Of a DNA stretch of 64,000 bases, positions 18,040 to 26,280 are shown in pieces. A program made the position numbers and the translations under genes. This stretch comes from Mesorhizobium tianshanense (GTDB lineage: Bacteria; Pseudomonadota; Alphaproteobacteria; Rhizobiales; Rhizobiaceae). Each line of letters starts with the position of its first letter. Position 1 is the first letter of the stretch. The notes below the pieces were generated by a model that saw only the letters and a list, made by a program, of their open reading frames with translations, was not told where the DNA came from and made no database searches. Location of the stretch: positions 124,001 to 188,000 of the forward strand of contig NZ_VLKT01000001.1 in NCBI RefSeq assembly GCF_007830515.1, written 5' to 3'.

Positions 18040-18912
18040 TTGGACGCATCATCGGTCAAGCCGCAGGTCACAGGCTTTTACGACACGCCGAGCGGGTCCA
18101 TCCAATATGTCGTTGCCGATCCGCAGACGCGGCGATGCGCGATCATCGACCCGGTCCTTGATTTCGACGAGAAGTCCGGCGCAACGGCAACGAAAAATGC
18201 CGACGCGGTACTGGCCTTCATCGGGGAAAGCGGGCTGGAGATCGAGTGGATCCTCGACACGCATCCCCATGCCGACCATTTCTCGGCGGCGCATTATCTC
18301 AGCGAAAGGACAGGGGCGCCCACGGCGATCGGCGAGAAGGTCGTCGACGTCCAGAAATTGTGGAAGGTGATCTACAACTGGCCGGATTTTCCCGCGGACG
18401 GTTCGCAATGGGACAGGCTGTTCGCTGATGGCGAGAGCTTTTCGGTCGGCAACATTCCGGCGAGGGTGCTGTTTTCGCCTGGCCATACGCTGGCTTCGGT
18501 CACCTATGTAGTCGGCGACGCCGCCTTCGTCCACGATACGCTGTTCATGCCGGACAGCGGCACGGCGAGAGCGGACTTTCCCGGCGGCAGTGCCGCGCGG
18601 CTCTGGCGCTCGATCCAGGATATCCTCGCGCTACCTGACGAGACACGCCTTTTCGTCGGCCATGACTACCAGGCGGAAGGGCGCGAACCCTTGTGGGAGA
18701 GCACGGTTGCCGAACAGAAATCCAAGAACATCCATGTTGCCGCCTGCAGGACAGGGGCCGATTTCGTGGCGTTGCGCGAGGCACGCGACAGGACGCTGCC
18801 GATGCCGAGGCTGATCCTGCACGCGCTGCAGGTCAACATGAATGGCGGGCGCCTGCCGGAACCGGAATCCAACGGCCGCCGGTATCTGAAGTTTCCGCTC
18901 GATTGCCTTTGA
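18040..18912 (+). CDS. MBL-fold hydrolase, Blh/ETHE1-like (putative persulfide dioxygenase)
   Basis: A 290-residue metallo-beta-lactamase-fold protein. The metal motif is LDTHPHADHFSAAHYL, followed by FSPGHTLASVTYVVGD and the RLFVGHDYQ histidine. These blocks resemble the Blh/ETHE1-type sulfur dioxygenases, which oxidise glutathione persulfide; neighbours of that system such as BigR or rhodanese are absent, so the assignment is tentative. The TTG at 18040 was preferred because GAGG lies upstream and family members begin MDASSVKP-like; an in-frame GTG at 17944 is the alternative. Confidence 0.75.
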   Translation: MDASSVKPQVTGFYDTPSGSIQYVVADPQTRRCAIIDPVLDFDEKSGATATKNADAVLAFIGESGLEIEWILDTHPHADHFSAAHYLSERTGAPTAIGEKVVDVQKLWKVIYNWPDFPADGSQWDRLFADGESFSVGNIPARVLFSPGHTLASVTYVVGDAAFVHDTLFMPDSGTARADFPGGSAARLWRSIQDILALPDETRLFVGHDYQAEGREPLWESTVAEQKSKNIHVAACRTGADFVALREARDRTLPMPRLILHALQVNMNGGRLPEPESNGRRYLKFPLDCL

Positions 18913-18948
18913 AGGGCTAGCAGACGGCGGCTCGCCTTCCGGGAAGTC

Positions 18949-19095
18949 AGCGCCGCCCCTCATTGTCCTGCCGGACATTTCTCCCCGTATAGTGACGGGG
19001 AGAAAGACGCTTTCGTCGATGATTTCGCCAATTCCCAACGTCGTAGAGATGGAGCCAAGGTTGCGGCCAGCCCCCTTCAGATGAGGGGCGGAGCT
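18949..19095. repeat. MITE-like intergenic element with terminal inverted repeats
   Basis: The ends AGCGCCGCCCCTCAT and ATGAGGGGCGGAGCT are inverted repeats (14 of 15 matching). Inside is a second perfect dyad, TCTCCCCGT-ATAGTG-ACGGGGAGA at 18980-19003. There is no coding content. It sits between the convergent MBL-fold and rpoH genes. Confidence 0.6.
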
Positions 19096-19135
19096 GATGT
19101 CAAAAGATGAAGGCCGCCGCCATTATTGGCCGAAC

Positions 19136-19176
19136 CCACAAAAGGAAACGGCGGCGCCAGTTTCCTGGCGCCGCCG
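19136..19176 (-). terminator. rpoH: Probable terminator of rpoH
   Basis: A perfect 12-bp stem (CGGCGGCGCCAG/CTGGCGCCGCCG) with a 4-base loop. On the minus strand it is followed by TTTCCTTTT. It lies 26 bp after the rpoH stop codon. Confidence 0.7.
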
Positions 19177-19201
19177 CTATATCTCGTTGCCGAAGCTGGC
19201 T

Positions 19202-20113
19202 TTACGCCGCCGGCTGCGCGTCGATGGTGCGCAGGGCCTGTATCTGGCGCTTGGCGGCGGCCTTGACGGCGTCCTGCACCTTCTCGAAGGCGCGCACCTC
19301 GATCTGGCGCACGCGCTCGCGGCTGATGTCGAATTCGGCCGACAACTCTTCCAGCGTCAGCGGCTCCTCGGCCAGGCGGCGCGCCTCGAAGATGCGCCGC
19401 TCGCGCTCGTTGAGCACGGCAAGAGCACCGGACAGCATGCCGCGCCGGTTTTCCAGCTCGTCCTGCTCGATCAGCATCTCTTCCTGACTTTCGTGGTCGT
19501 CGACCAGCCAGTCCTGCCATTCGCCGGACTCGCCCTCGCTCGCCCGGATCGGTGCGTTGAGCGAGGCGTCGCCCGACAGGCGGCGATTCATCGACACCAC
19601 TTCGGCTTCGGACACGTTCAGCCGGGTGGCGATCTCGGCGATCTGGTCGGGCTTCAAGTCGCCGTCGTCGAGCGCCTGGATCTTGCCCTTCACCTTGCGC
19701 AGGTTGAAGAACAGGCGCTTCTGGTTGGCGGTCGTGCCCATCTTGACCAGGCTCCACGAGCGCAGGATGTATTCCTGGATCGAGGCCTTGATCCACCACA
19801 TGGCGTAGGTGGCGAGCCGGAAGCCGCGCTCCGGTTCGAATTTCTTGACGGCCTGCATCAGGCCGACATTGCCTTCCGAGATCACCTCGCCGATCGGCAG
19901 GCCGTAGCCGCGATAGCCCATGGCGATCTTGGCGACGAGCCTGAGGTGGCTGGTGACGAGCTTGTGCGCAGCCGTGGTGTCCTCATGCTCGGCATAACGC
20001 TTGGCGAGCATGTACTCTTCCTGCGGCTGAAGCATCGGAAAGCGACGGATTTCCTCCAGGTAGCGGCTGAGGCCGCCTTCGCCGGAAACGATACTGGGTA
20101 ATGACTGGGCCAT
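19202..20113 (-). CDS. rpoH: RNA polymerase sigma-32 factor (heat shock sigma)
   Basis: Directs RNA polymerase to heat-shock promoters. The 303-residue protein has region 2 (HLRLVAKIAMGYRGYGLPIGEVISEGNVGLMQAVKKFEPERGFRLATYAMWWIKA shape), the RpoH box NQKRLFFNLRKVK between regions 2 and 3, which separates RpoH from other group 3 sigmas, and region 4 ending ISRERVRQIEVRAFEKVQ. In rhizobia rpoH genes often occur in two copies; which paralogue this is cannot be read. It is upstream-adjacent to rluD on the same strand, about 200 bp apart. Confidence 0.93.
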   Translation of the reverse strand: MAQSLPSIVSGEGGLSRYLEEIRRFPMLQPQEEYMLAKRYAEHEDTTAAHKLVTSHLRLVAKIAMGYRGYGLPIGEVISEGNVGLMQAVKKFEPERGFRLATYAMWWIKASIQEYILRSWSLVKMGTTANQKRLFFNLRKVKGKIQALDDGDLKPDQIAEIATRLNVSEAEVVSMNRRLSGDASLNAPIRASEGESGEWQDWLVDDHESQEEMLIEQDELENRRGMLSGALAVLNERERRIFEARRLAEEPLTLEELSAEFDISRERVRQIEVRAFEKVQDAVKAAAKRQIQALRTIDAQPAA

Positions 20114-20321
20114 GATAGCGCCCCCTCTCTTTGGAGTGGTGCCCCCGAAACGCGGCGGGCATATGTCGCGAACGCCAAAGGCTCGTTCGCGACAACGGAT
20201 GTATATAGGAACAAAACCAGAAAGGACAGCATTTGGTTCAACACGAAACAGTGTGTCACGCCAAAGTGAACAACGCCGGTCAGGTTTTTGCCGATCTGGC
20301 TTTGAATGGGTGGAAGGCGGT

Positions 20322-21422
20322 TCAGAGTTTGCGAAAGCCGTCGACGAGTTCCTCCATATCGCTCGGTATCGCTGCCTCGAACCTCATCGTTAGATGGGTG
20401 GCCGGATGCCGAAATTCAAGGAGGCGGGCATGCAAAGCCTGTCGCGGAAATGCCTTCACCCGGCCTTTCATCGGCTCGGGCAGCCGGTTCGCCTTGGTGC
20501 GAAAGGCCTGGCCGTAATCGGGATCGCCGACGACCGGGTGGCCAATGTGGGCCATGTGGACGCGGATCTGATGGGTGCGGCCGGTCTCGAGCCGGCATTC
20601 GACCAGGCTGGCCGTGGCAAAGTCCTTCTGCTGCTCGCCAAAGCGCTCGATCACGCTGAAATGCGTGACGGCGTGACGGGCATCGTCGCGACCCTCCGGC
20701 ACCACGGCACGGCGCACGCGGTCGGCGGCGCGACCGAGCGGCTCGTCGACCGTGCCCGTCGGTCTCGTCGGTATGCCCCAGACCAGCGCCAGATAGGCGC
20801 GTTTGAGATCGCCGGTCAGGCCATGGTCGGCAAAGGCCTCCGACAATGATTTGTGGGCGCGGTCGGTCTTGGCGACGACCATGACGCCGCTGGTCTCCTT
20901 GTCCAGGCGGTGGACGATGCCCGGCCGCCGCACACCGCCGATGCCGGAAAGACTGTCGCCGCAATGGTGGATCAGCGCGTTGACCAGCGTGCCGGTCCAG
21001 TTGCCTGCGCCGGGATGGACGACAAGCCCTGGCGGCTTGTTGATGACGATCAATTCACTGTCCTCATAGAGGACGTCGAGCGGGATGTTCTCGCCTTGCG
21101 GCTCCGCCGGCTCCGGCTCCGGCATGTCGACCGACACGCGGTCACCGGCCGCCATCTTGCGCTTGGTCTCGCTGACCGGCTGGCCGCCAACCTTCACCGC
21201 GCCCTGCCTGATCAGCATCTGCACCCGGCTGCGCGACATGTCCGGACCGAGCTTGCCGGCCAGCCATTGGTCGAGGCGCTGGCCGGCCGCATCGGGGCCT
21301 GCCTCCAGCACGGTCGATCCCCCGTTTGGCGATCCCCCGTCTGGCGATCCGCCTTCCATCAATCCATCCCCTGTCAAACCATCCTCTATCAATATGGAGG
21401 CCTCTTCGTTATGAGCGCTCAT
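20322..21422 (-). CDS. rluD: 23S rRNA pseudouridine synthase, RluD type
   Basis: Isomerises uridine to pseudouridine in 23S rRNA (helix 69 in RluD). The 366-residue protein has an S4 RNA-binding domain at about residues 48-105 and the catalytic block GIVHRLDKETSGVMVVAKT, with Asp near residue 174; RTHQIRVHMAHIGHPVVGDPDYG closes the fold. The first 40 residues are extra and contain the repeat GGSPDGGSPNGGS, encoded by three near-identical 15-bp units. The family often starts later, so a start near residue 22 is possible. Confidence 0.9.
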   Translation of the reverse strand: MSAHNEEASILIEDGLTGDGLMEGGSPDGGSPNGGSTVLEAGPDAAGQRLDQWLAGKLGPDMSRSRVQMLIRQGAVKVGGQPVSETKRKMAAGDRVSVDMPEPEPAEPQGENIPLDVLYEDSELIVINKPPGLVVHPGAGNWTGTLVNALIHHCGDSLSGIGGVRRPGIVHRLDKETSGVMVVAKTDRAHKSLSEAFADHGLTGDLKRAYLALVWGIPTRPTGTVDEPLGRAADRVRRAVVPEGRDDARHAVTHFSVIERFGEQQKDFATASLVECRLETGRTHQIRVHMAHIGHPVVGDPDYGQAFRTKANRLPEPMKGRVKAFPRQALHARLLEFRHPATHLTMRFEAAIPSDMEELVDGFRKL

Positions 21423-21448
21423 CGAAAAAAGTTCCGGAATATTCTGCC

Positions 21449-21829
21449 ATGGCTGTTGCCGACGAAGACGAGGAAAAGCCGCTCGACCCCGAGGTCGAAA
21501 AAGTGCGCAGGAAGCTTGTCCGCTTCGTCGCCATCAATCTCGGCCTGCTGTTCCTTGCCCTTATGGTGGTGATCGCAGCCCTTGTCTACAAAACGCGCAC
21601 CGCGCCGCCGCCCGCCAACCCATCACTTGCCGGCGACATCCAGGTGCCATCAGGCGAGCCACTGACCGGCGACATCGTGCTGCCGGTCGGCGCCAAGGTC
21701 GTCAGCCAGTCGCTCTCGGGCAACCGCCTCTCCATCGATGCCGAGCTTGCCGACGGCAGCCGCGCCATCTTTGTCTACGACACCACCGAGCGCCGTATCG
21801 TCGGGCGCTTTTCGATCCGCAACCAATGA
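21449..21829 (+). CDS. Single-pass membrane protein (DUF6476-like)
   Basis: A 126-residue protein. It has an acidic, lysine-rich N-terminus (MAVADEDEEKPLDPEVEKVRRKLVR), one transmembrane helix (FVAINLGLLFLALMVVIAALVY) and a 70-residue C-terminal domain (ADGSRAIFVYDTTERRIVGRFSI) that would be periplasmic. Proteins of this layout occur divergent from rluD in many Rhizobiales; no function is known to me. It overlaps the downstream VOC gene by 4 bp (ATGA), indicating translational coupling. Confidence 0.72.
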   Translation: MAVADEDEEKPLDPEVEKVRRKLVRFVAINLGLLFLALMVVIAALVYKTRTAPPPANPSLAGDIQVPSGEPLTGDIVLPVGAKVVSQSLSGNRLSIDAELADGSRAIFVYDTTERRIVGRFSIRNQ

Positions 21830-22233
21830 CTGGCTTTGCCGAAAATCGACGCGTCGCCACTGTTGCGCTCGTCGTTCGAAACTACGATGAGGCGATCTCC
21901 TGGTATGTCGGCAAATTGGGCTTTTTGCTCACCGAGGACGTCGATCTGGGCGGCGGCAAGCGCTGGGTCACGGTGGCGCCGGCGAACGGGCAAGGCGCGC
22001 GGCTGCTGCTGGCCGAAGCGGCCGGCGAGATGCAGGAAAGCCGCATCGGCAACCAGGCCGGCGGCCGTGTCTTTTTGTTCCTCGAGACCGACGACTTTGT
22101 CCGCGACCACGCGACAATGCTCGAAAAGGGCGTCGAGTTCCGCGAGGCACCCCGCGTTGAGCCCTATGGCACTGTGGCGGTTTTCGCCGATCTCCACGGC
22201 AATCTCTGGGACCTGATCGAGCCAAAACGATAG
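21826..22233 (+). CDS. VOC/glyoxalase-fold protein
   Basis: A 135-residue VOC superfamily member. It opens with VATVALVVRNYDEAISWYVGKLGFLLTEDVDLGGGKRWVTV and closes with GTVAVFADLHGNLWDLIEPK, the expected paired beta-alpha-beta-beta-beta modules with metal-binding acid and histidine positions. Substrate unknown. The ATG overlaps the stop of the preceding membrane-protein gene. tRNA-Glu follows 90 bp downstream. Confidence 0.87.
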   Translation: MTGFAENRRVATVALVVRNYDEAISWYVGKLGFLLTEDVDLGGGKRWVTVAPANGQGARLLLAEAAGEMQESRIGNQAGGRVFLFLETDDFVRDHATMLEKGVEFREAPRVEPYGTVAVFADLHGNLWDLIEPKR

Positions 22234-22323
22234 GCTTGCGACGGATATTTCGCCGATGTGATCGGCAGCCCGAAGCCCAGTTGCTTTTTCCCGGCCGTCA
22301 GCCTATATCGCCGGTTCTTGAAC

Positions 22324-22398
22324 GCGCCCATCGTCTAGCGGTCAGGACACCGCCCTCTCACGGCGGGAACAGGGGTTCGATTCCCCTTGGGCGTACCA
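22324..22398 (+). tRNA. tRNA-Glu (anticodon CTC)
   Basis: A full cloverleaf can be folded: acceptor GCGCCCA/TGGGCGT, D arm around TCGTCTAGCGGTCAGGA, anticodon stem CCGCC/GGCGG enclosing loop CTCTCAC with anticodon CTC, T arm AGGGGTTCGATTCCCCT, and an encoded CCA end. It is preceded by housekeeping genes and followed by an AT-richer stretch without recognised core genes, as at an integration site, although no integrase is present. Confidence 0.95.
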
Positions 22399-22550
22399 AT
22401 AAAATCAAACACTTAGCTAAAATCGAACCGGCCCTGTCCAACGTTTGGCCAATTTCCTTTCAGGGTATCGGTCGAATCGCCCCCTGTTTGATTTCCAAGG
22501 GTTTCCTGCGACTATCGGTAGATCGCACGACATGGGGAGGGCAGACTGCC

Positions 22551-22904
22551 ATGTGGAAGAAGATCGAAATCAGAAACGGCGCCAAGACCGCCGAGATATG
22601 GAAAACAATCCAAGACAGCTTCGAAACGATCTTCATTGCGGCCGGCGGTCCGGAGGACGCAGCAATGTACTTTAGCTCGGAAAGCCCGGGCAGAGACGTG
22701 ACCCTGTACCTATCGCCGGGAGCTACCCGCATTTCGATGGTGGTAAGCAATGGAACGCTCAGCCCTGCGATAAGCCGCCGTCGTCGGCCGGCTTATTGGT
22801 CGGGCACGCTAGCGCGGCCTTCAAAGCCTGAAGCAAAGAAAAGCCCGCCACCCAGCGAGAGGCGGCGGGCGCTAGTTCGGGAGGAGAGCCCCCTTGGCCC
22901 TTGA
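22551..22904 (+). CDS. Hypothetical protein, C-terminus probably frameshifted
   Basis: A 117-residue reading frame. Residues 1-70 (MWKKIEIRNGAKTAEIWKTIQDSFETIFIAAGGPEDAAMYFSS shape, then VTLYLSPGATRISMVVSNG) look like a genuine compact domain. After about residue 75 the composition changes to Arg/Pro/Ser-rich sequence that reads through the hairpin at 22843, suggesting a lost stop or frameshift. I do not recognise the family. It is the first possible gene after tRNA-Glu and may be island cargo. Confidence 0.4.
   Translation: MWKKIEIRNGAKTAEIWKTIQDSFETIFIAAGGPEDAAMYFSSESPGRDVTLYLSPGATRISMVVSNGTLSPAISRRRRPAYWSGTLARPSKPEAKKSPPPSERRRALVREESPLGP
22843..22870 (-). terminator. Hairpin with minus-strand T-tract
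   Basis: GCCCGCC and GGCGGGC pair around a 14-base loop; on the minus strand TTTTCTTTG follows. A 29-codon minus-strand reading frame (ATG at about 22958, stop at about 22872) ends just before it. The hairpin closely resembles the one at 23001. Confidence 0.45.
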
Positions 22905-23000
22905 ACAACGGTACGCCTCGCTTAGCTGGATAATAAGCTCGCACCGGTTGAATCTCTGCATATTCAAGCTGCGTGACTTTTCTGCCACAAGATAAAGAAA

Positions 23001-23025
23001 GCCCGCCACCTGTGAGGCAGCGGGC
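23001..23025 (-). terminator. Second, similar hairpin with minus-strand T-tract
   Basis: GCCCGC and GCGGGC pair with a 13-base loop, followed on the minus strand by TTTCTTTATC. A short minus-strand coding-like stretch, containing DGETVMWPENLKSQEVLVRL and stopping at 23061, lies just upstream, without a visible start codon. It may be the remnant of a small gene. Confidence 0.4.
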
Positions 23026-23276
23026 CATGTCGTTTCGGACGCGGAATGATCAGCCGGCGGTCACAGCCGCACGAGCACTTCCTGCGACTTCAGGTTTTCG
23101 GGCCACATGACCGTCTCGCCGTCGCAGACATCAGGCTCCGCGTCGTGGCTGTCCTCTCGTCATCGCAGTCGTCATGTTCGCGGTCGATCCGGGAAATCCG
23201 GACACTTCTGCGTGTTATCCTAAGGCTGTTGGTAGGGCGGCGCGCATAGCCTGCAGGAATTAGCTAAAAGGAATTC

Positions 23277-24206
23277 ATGCTGCCGGCGACCCAAGATGAA
23301 ATCGATACAGTGACGCGCTACTTTGAGTGGCAGGCTCCTGATCTAACGGTCGAGTTCCTTCAAAAAGTCTATGTCGAAAACGTTCTCGATTATCAGCATT
23401 GCGTTTGGGACATTCACACCAACAAGGATCGATGGTGGGTAATCACGAACCCAACCAATCTTTACGCGCAAGAGCAATTTCCGAATATGGATCTCGCGCT
23501 GACGTTTCACGTTGGCTTGTGTTTGAGAATTCCGCGGAGTGAGAAAAAGAAGCTGTCCGATCTCCCCGTTGAGCCGATGGCTGAATGTTATCGCATTATG
23601 TCCGGAGCCTCCGACGCGCTGGCTCAAGCCCAAGAGGTCGCGGACTATCAGGCTATAGGAGTGCGATGCCGCGAGGCGCTGCTGGCATTTGTGTCAGCGG
23701 CGCAAACCGTAATGCCTTGGCGTTTCGAGCAGGAGAAGCCCCAGCGCGCTAATCTCCAAGCATGGGCTGATCATATCTGCCTCGTTTCCATGCCGGGTGA
23801 AACACACAAGGAACGGCGTCATCTGTTCAAGACGCTTCTGGAAAGCGAGTGGCAGTTCGCGAATTGGCTCACTCATTCAAAAACCTCAAAGTGGCACGAT
23901 GCAGAAACTGCGGTTTCGACCACTGAGAATGCGATTAGTTTGGCAACTTCTGCAGTCATCCGACACATGCGCGGAGTTCCTGAAGTCTGCCCGTCCTGCG
24001 GGTCCCATCGTCTTTCACCCGAGCGTGGATATCGTTCGGAAGACCCTGAAGATGAGTGGGAACGACCGACATGTGACGTTTGTGACTGGAAAGGCAGGCC
24101 CGTCCAAATAGTAAAAGTACCTCAGCCCCCAGAGGAAGATAATACTCCGCCAGAGGGGGATTGCGTCATACCGACGGTTCCCCTTCGGAAACTGATGAAG
24201 CCGTGA
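23277..24206 (+). CDS. Unknown protein with C-terminal zinc ribbon
   Basis: A 309-residue protein I do not recognise. Residues 1-215 are mixed alpha/beta without clear motifs (WDIHTNKDRWWVITNPTNLYAQEQFPNMDLALTF shape; a helical middle ends in ENAISLATSAVIRHMRG). Residues 240-270 form a zinc ribbon, CPSCGSHRLSPE...PTCDVCDWKG, with two CxxC pairs. The tail is Pro/Glu-rich. Base composition is visibly lower in GC than the neighbours and codon use is less biased, so it is probably acquired. The gene stands alone downstream of tRNA-Glu. The CxxC pairs suggest nucleic-acid or protein binding; nothing more can be claimed. Confidence 0.7.
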   Translation: MLPATQDEIDTVTRYFEWQAPDLTVEFLQKVYVENVLDYQHCVWDIHTNKDRWWVITNPTNLYAQEQFPNMDLALTFHVGLCLRIPRSEKKKLSDLPVEPMAECYRIMSGASDALAQAQEVADYQAIGVRCREALLAFVSAAQTVMPWRFEQEKPQRANLQAWADHICLVSMPGETHKERRHLFKTLLESEWQFANWLTHSKTSKWHDAETAVSTTENAISLATSAVIRHMRGVPEVCPSCGSHRLSPERGYRSEDPEDEWERPTCDVCDWKGRPVQIVKVPQPPEEDNTPPEGDCVIPTVPLRKLMKP

Positions 24207-24465
24207 AGGTCGTTTGGTACGTCCTCAGCCCGTTGACTGGCGGGTGAACATACCGCCGGCAGGCACGCTCCGTTTCGCTTGGCGATAAGCCGCCCATATT
24301 CGTCGCTTCTGGCGCGGCGCCCCCAATTGAATTAGCATCGCGTCACATAATCAGGGGCCAAGGGTCCAGCATGGTGCGCAGAACGCCGCCGGGGAACGAC
24401 GTGCAGCGAACATAGGTCGACGCTCGTCCAGTATCGAGACGAGAAGATCGCAGGGAGGAAAACCA

Positions 24466-25047
24466 ATGCAGAAACTGCAATCGCAGGGCGTCCATCACAT
24501 CACGCTGGTTGGTGCGGGGCGCCAGACCTCGATCGATTTCTGGGAGGGTGTGCTTGGCATGCCCTTCATCTTCGAGCAGCCCAATCTCGACAAGGCAAGC
24601 GAAAGCCACCTCTATTTCGATCCGGGCGATGGCCGGCTGATCACAGTCTTCACCGATGAGAGCCGCACGCCGGAGAAACGGCGCACACCGACCGATATCG
24701 GCTGCGTCCACCACATCGCGTTTGCGGTGTCGCGCGTCACCTTCCTGCAGGCGGTCGCCAGGCTCGACGAGCGCGCCGTCAAGCACAGCGGCGTCAAGGA
24801 TCGCGGCTTCATGGATTCGATCTATTTCGAGGATCCGCTCGGCCTGCTGATCGAACTCGCCTCCTACCGTTTCGAGCCGCCGGCGGGCTTCAGCCATGCC
24901 GACGTGCTGATGCAAGCGCACAAGGTCCGCGTCGCGCGCGGCGACTACAATATTGCTGAAGTGCATCTTGCCGACGCGATCCAGGCGCTGGTCGAGCGTT
25001 CCCGCGCCACATTGTCGGACGACCGGGCACCGAAAAATCCATACTGA
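24466..25047 (+). CDS. VOC-family dioxygenase-like protein
   Basis: A 193-residue VOC protein related to ring-cleaving dioxygenases. It opens QGVHHITLVGAGRQTSIDFWEGVLGMPFIFEQ, has a second module GCVHHIAFAVSRVTFLQAVARLDE, and carries the metal-ligand strand SIYFEDPLGLLIELASYRFEPP. The HH pairs and the glutamate are in the ligand positions. AGGGAGGA lies just before the ATG. The next gene, a GST-like protein, begins 26 bp downstream, so the two are likely co-transcribed and act in detoxification. Confidence 0.85.
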   Translation: MQKLQSQGVHHITLVGAGRQTSIDFWEGVLGMPFIFEQPNLDKASESHLYFDPGDGRLITVFTDESRTPEKRRTPTDIGCVHHIAFAVSRVTFLQAVARLDERAVKHSGVKDRGFMDSIYFEDPLGLLIELASYRFEPPAGFSHADVLMQAHKVRVARGDYNIAEVHLADAIQALVERSRATLSDDRAPKNPY

Positions 25048-25073
25048 CGACAGCCAAACAAAGGAGGAACACA

Positions 25074-25934
25074 ATGGCGAAGACAGCGACGGCGAAGAAA
25101 CCTGTGGCCAAGGCAGCCAAGCCGGGAGCGAAACCGGCGGTCAAGGCTGCCGCCAAGCCAGCGGCGAAAGCGGCAAAGCCGGCGGCCAAGGTTTCGGCCA
25201 AAAAGCCCTCGGCGAAGGCCAAGGCGAAATCAGCGAAAAAACCCGGACTGAGCCTCAGCATGCTGAAGCCGAGCGTCAACAACATGACCGTCAGGGTGTT
25301 TGCCCGCGCGGCCGGGCTCGACCATTCCGAGACCGACGTCTGGGGCCACACGCGCTCGCCCGAATATATGGCGCGAAACCCGGCCCATCTGACGCCGATG
25401 ATCGAGGACAAGGGCTTGCCGAGAGGCGTCTTGTGGGAGAGCTGCGCCATCATGCAGTATCTCGCCAACAAGCACGGGCTGGAGAAATTCTACCCGAAGG
25501 CGCCTGCCAAACGGGCGATGATCGACAGCGCCATGTTCTACCTGATCGGCACGCTCTACCCCTATGTGGCGCGCGCCACCTATCCCGCGCTGAACTTTCC
25601 GCAATATGCCGGCGAGGTCGGCCATAGCGACGCCCACCCCGACAAGAAATCGGAAGCCCAAAAGACCGCGGCGGCCGCAATTGCCGAGCCGCTGGAGGTC
25701 TTTCACAGCTTCTTCCGCGACGGCAAGCCGTTCATCGGCGGCAAGAACCCATCGATCGCCGACATCCGGTTGGCGGCGACGCTCGAATTCCTGGCCGTCA
25801 TCGACTACGAGCTGCCCAATTGGGCGAAGGAATATATGGCGGCGATGGAAAAGAAGCTCGGCAAGGCCTATGCCGAGCCGGCTGGCGACGTGCGCGGCTA
25901 TATCGCCTATGTGAAGTCGCAGGCCAATGCGTGA
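25074..25934 (+). CDS. Glutathione S-transferase-like protein with histone-H1-like N-terminal tail
   Basis: A 286-residue protein in two parts. Residues 1-60 are almost entirely Lys, Ala and Pro (repeats such as AKKPVAKAAKPGAKPAVKAA), resembling histone H1 or AlgP-type DNA-binding tails. From about residue 65 follows a GST fold: thioredoxin-like domain with ETDVWGHTRSPEYMARNPAH and the glutathione site LWESCAIMQYLANKHGL, then the all-helical domain with GGKNPSIADIRLAATLEFL. The first beta strand of the thioredoxin domain appears partly degenerate. AGGAGGA lies before the ATG. It probably forms an operon with the upstream VOC gene. Confidence 0.82.
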   Translation: MAKTATAKKPVAKAAKPGAKPAVKAAAKPAAKAAKPAAKVSAKKPSAKAKAKSAKKPGLSLSMLKPSVNNMTVRVFARAAGLDHSETDVWGHTRSPEYMARNPAHLTPMIEDKGLPRGVLWESCAIMQYLANKHGLEKFYPKAPAKRAMIDSAMFYLIGTLYPYVARATYPALNFPQYAGEVGHSDAHPDKKSEAQKTAAAAIAEPLEVFHSFFRDGKPFIGGKNPSIADIRLAATLEFLAVIDYELPNWAKEYMAAMEKKLGKAYAEPAGDVRGYIAYVKSQANA

Positions 25935-25983
25935 GGCGCTTCGCTCCAACGGTTGCTTCCCTTAGGCCGACCCAAACCAAGGT

Positions 25984-26077
25984 CGACTGGCAATTCAACT
26001 CCAATTCGTGACCACGGATGTATTGGCGCGGGATATCGAGGTGGAAGGAAAGGTCGGTCATGTGTCGGCCTTTTTTT
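25984..26077 (+). ncRNA. Putative small RNA, copy 1
   Basis: A 94-nt element starting near CTGGCAATTCAACTCC and ending in a Rho-independent terminator (AAAGGTCGG...TCGGCCTTT followed by TTTT). It is about 80% identical to the element at 29922-30011 along its whole length, including the single-stranded-looking CAATTCAxCTCCAA and ACCACGGATGTA blocks. No start codon with good coding content explains the conservation. It is therefore a candidate trans-acting sRNA gene; expression is not shown. The rest of the gap to 26280 holds no recognisable feature. Confidence 0.55.
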
Positions 26078-26280
26078 GGTTTCTGCGCGTGATCACGGGC
26101 AGGGACGCCACGGGGCGTGGGTCTTTCAATACGTTTGTTCGTGCAGCTCCTCCAAGGCGATCGCGGGATGATAGGCGAGCCTGTTGGAAGCGGTATGCCG
26201 CGACATCCCGGAAGGAATGCATTTACTTGTCGTCCTGCGAGAAACTGGCGATACTCCGCGACATTTCGGGGAGATTGCAG

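Noticed and set aside
22236..22550. Coding extension upstream of the 22551 frame
   Set aside because: The upstream part overlaps the tRNA-Glu gene and has no coding character.
22413..23270. TTAGCTAAAA direct repeats flanking the tRNA-adjacent region as attachment sites
   Set aside because: Ten AT-rich bases are too short, neither copy matches the tRNA 3' end, and no integrase is present.
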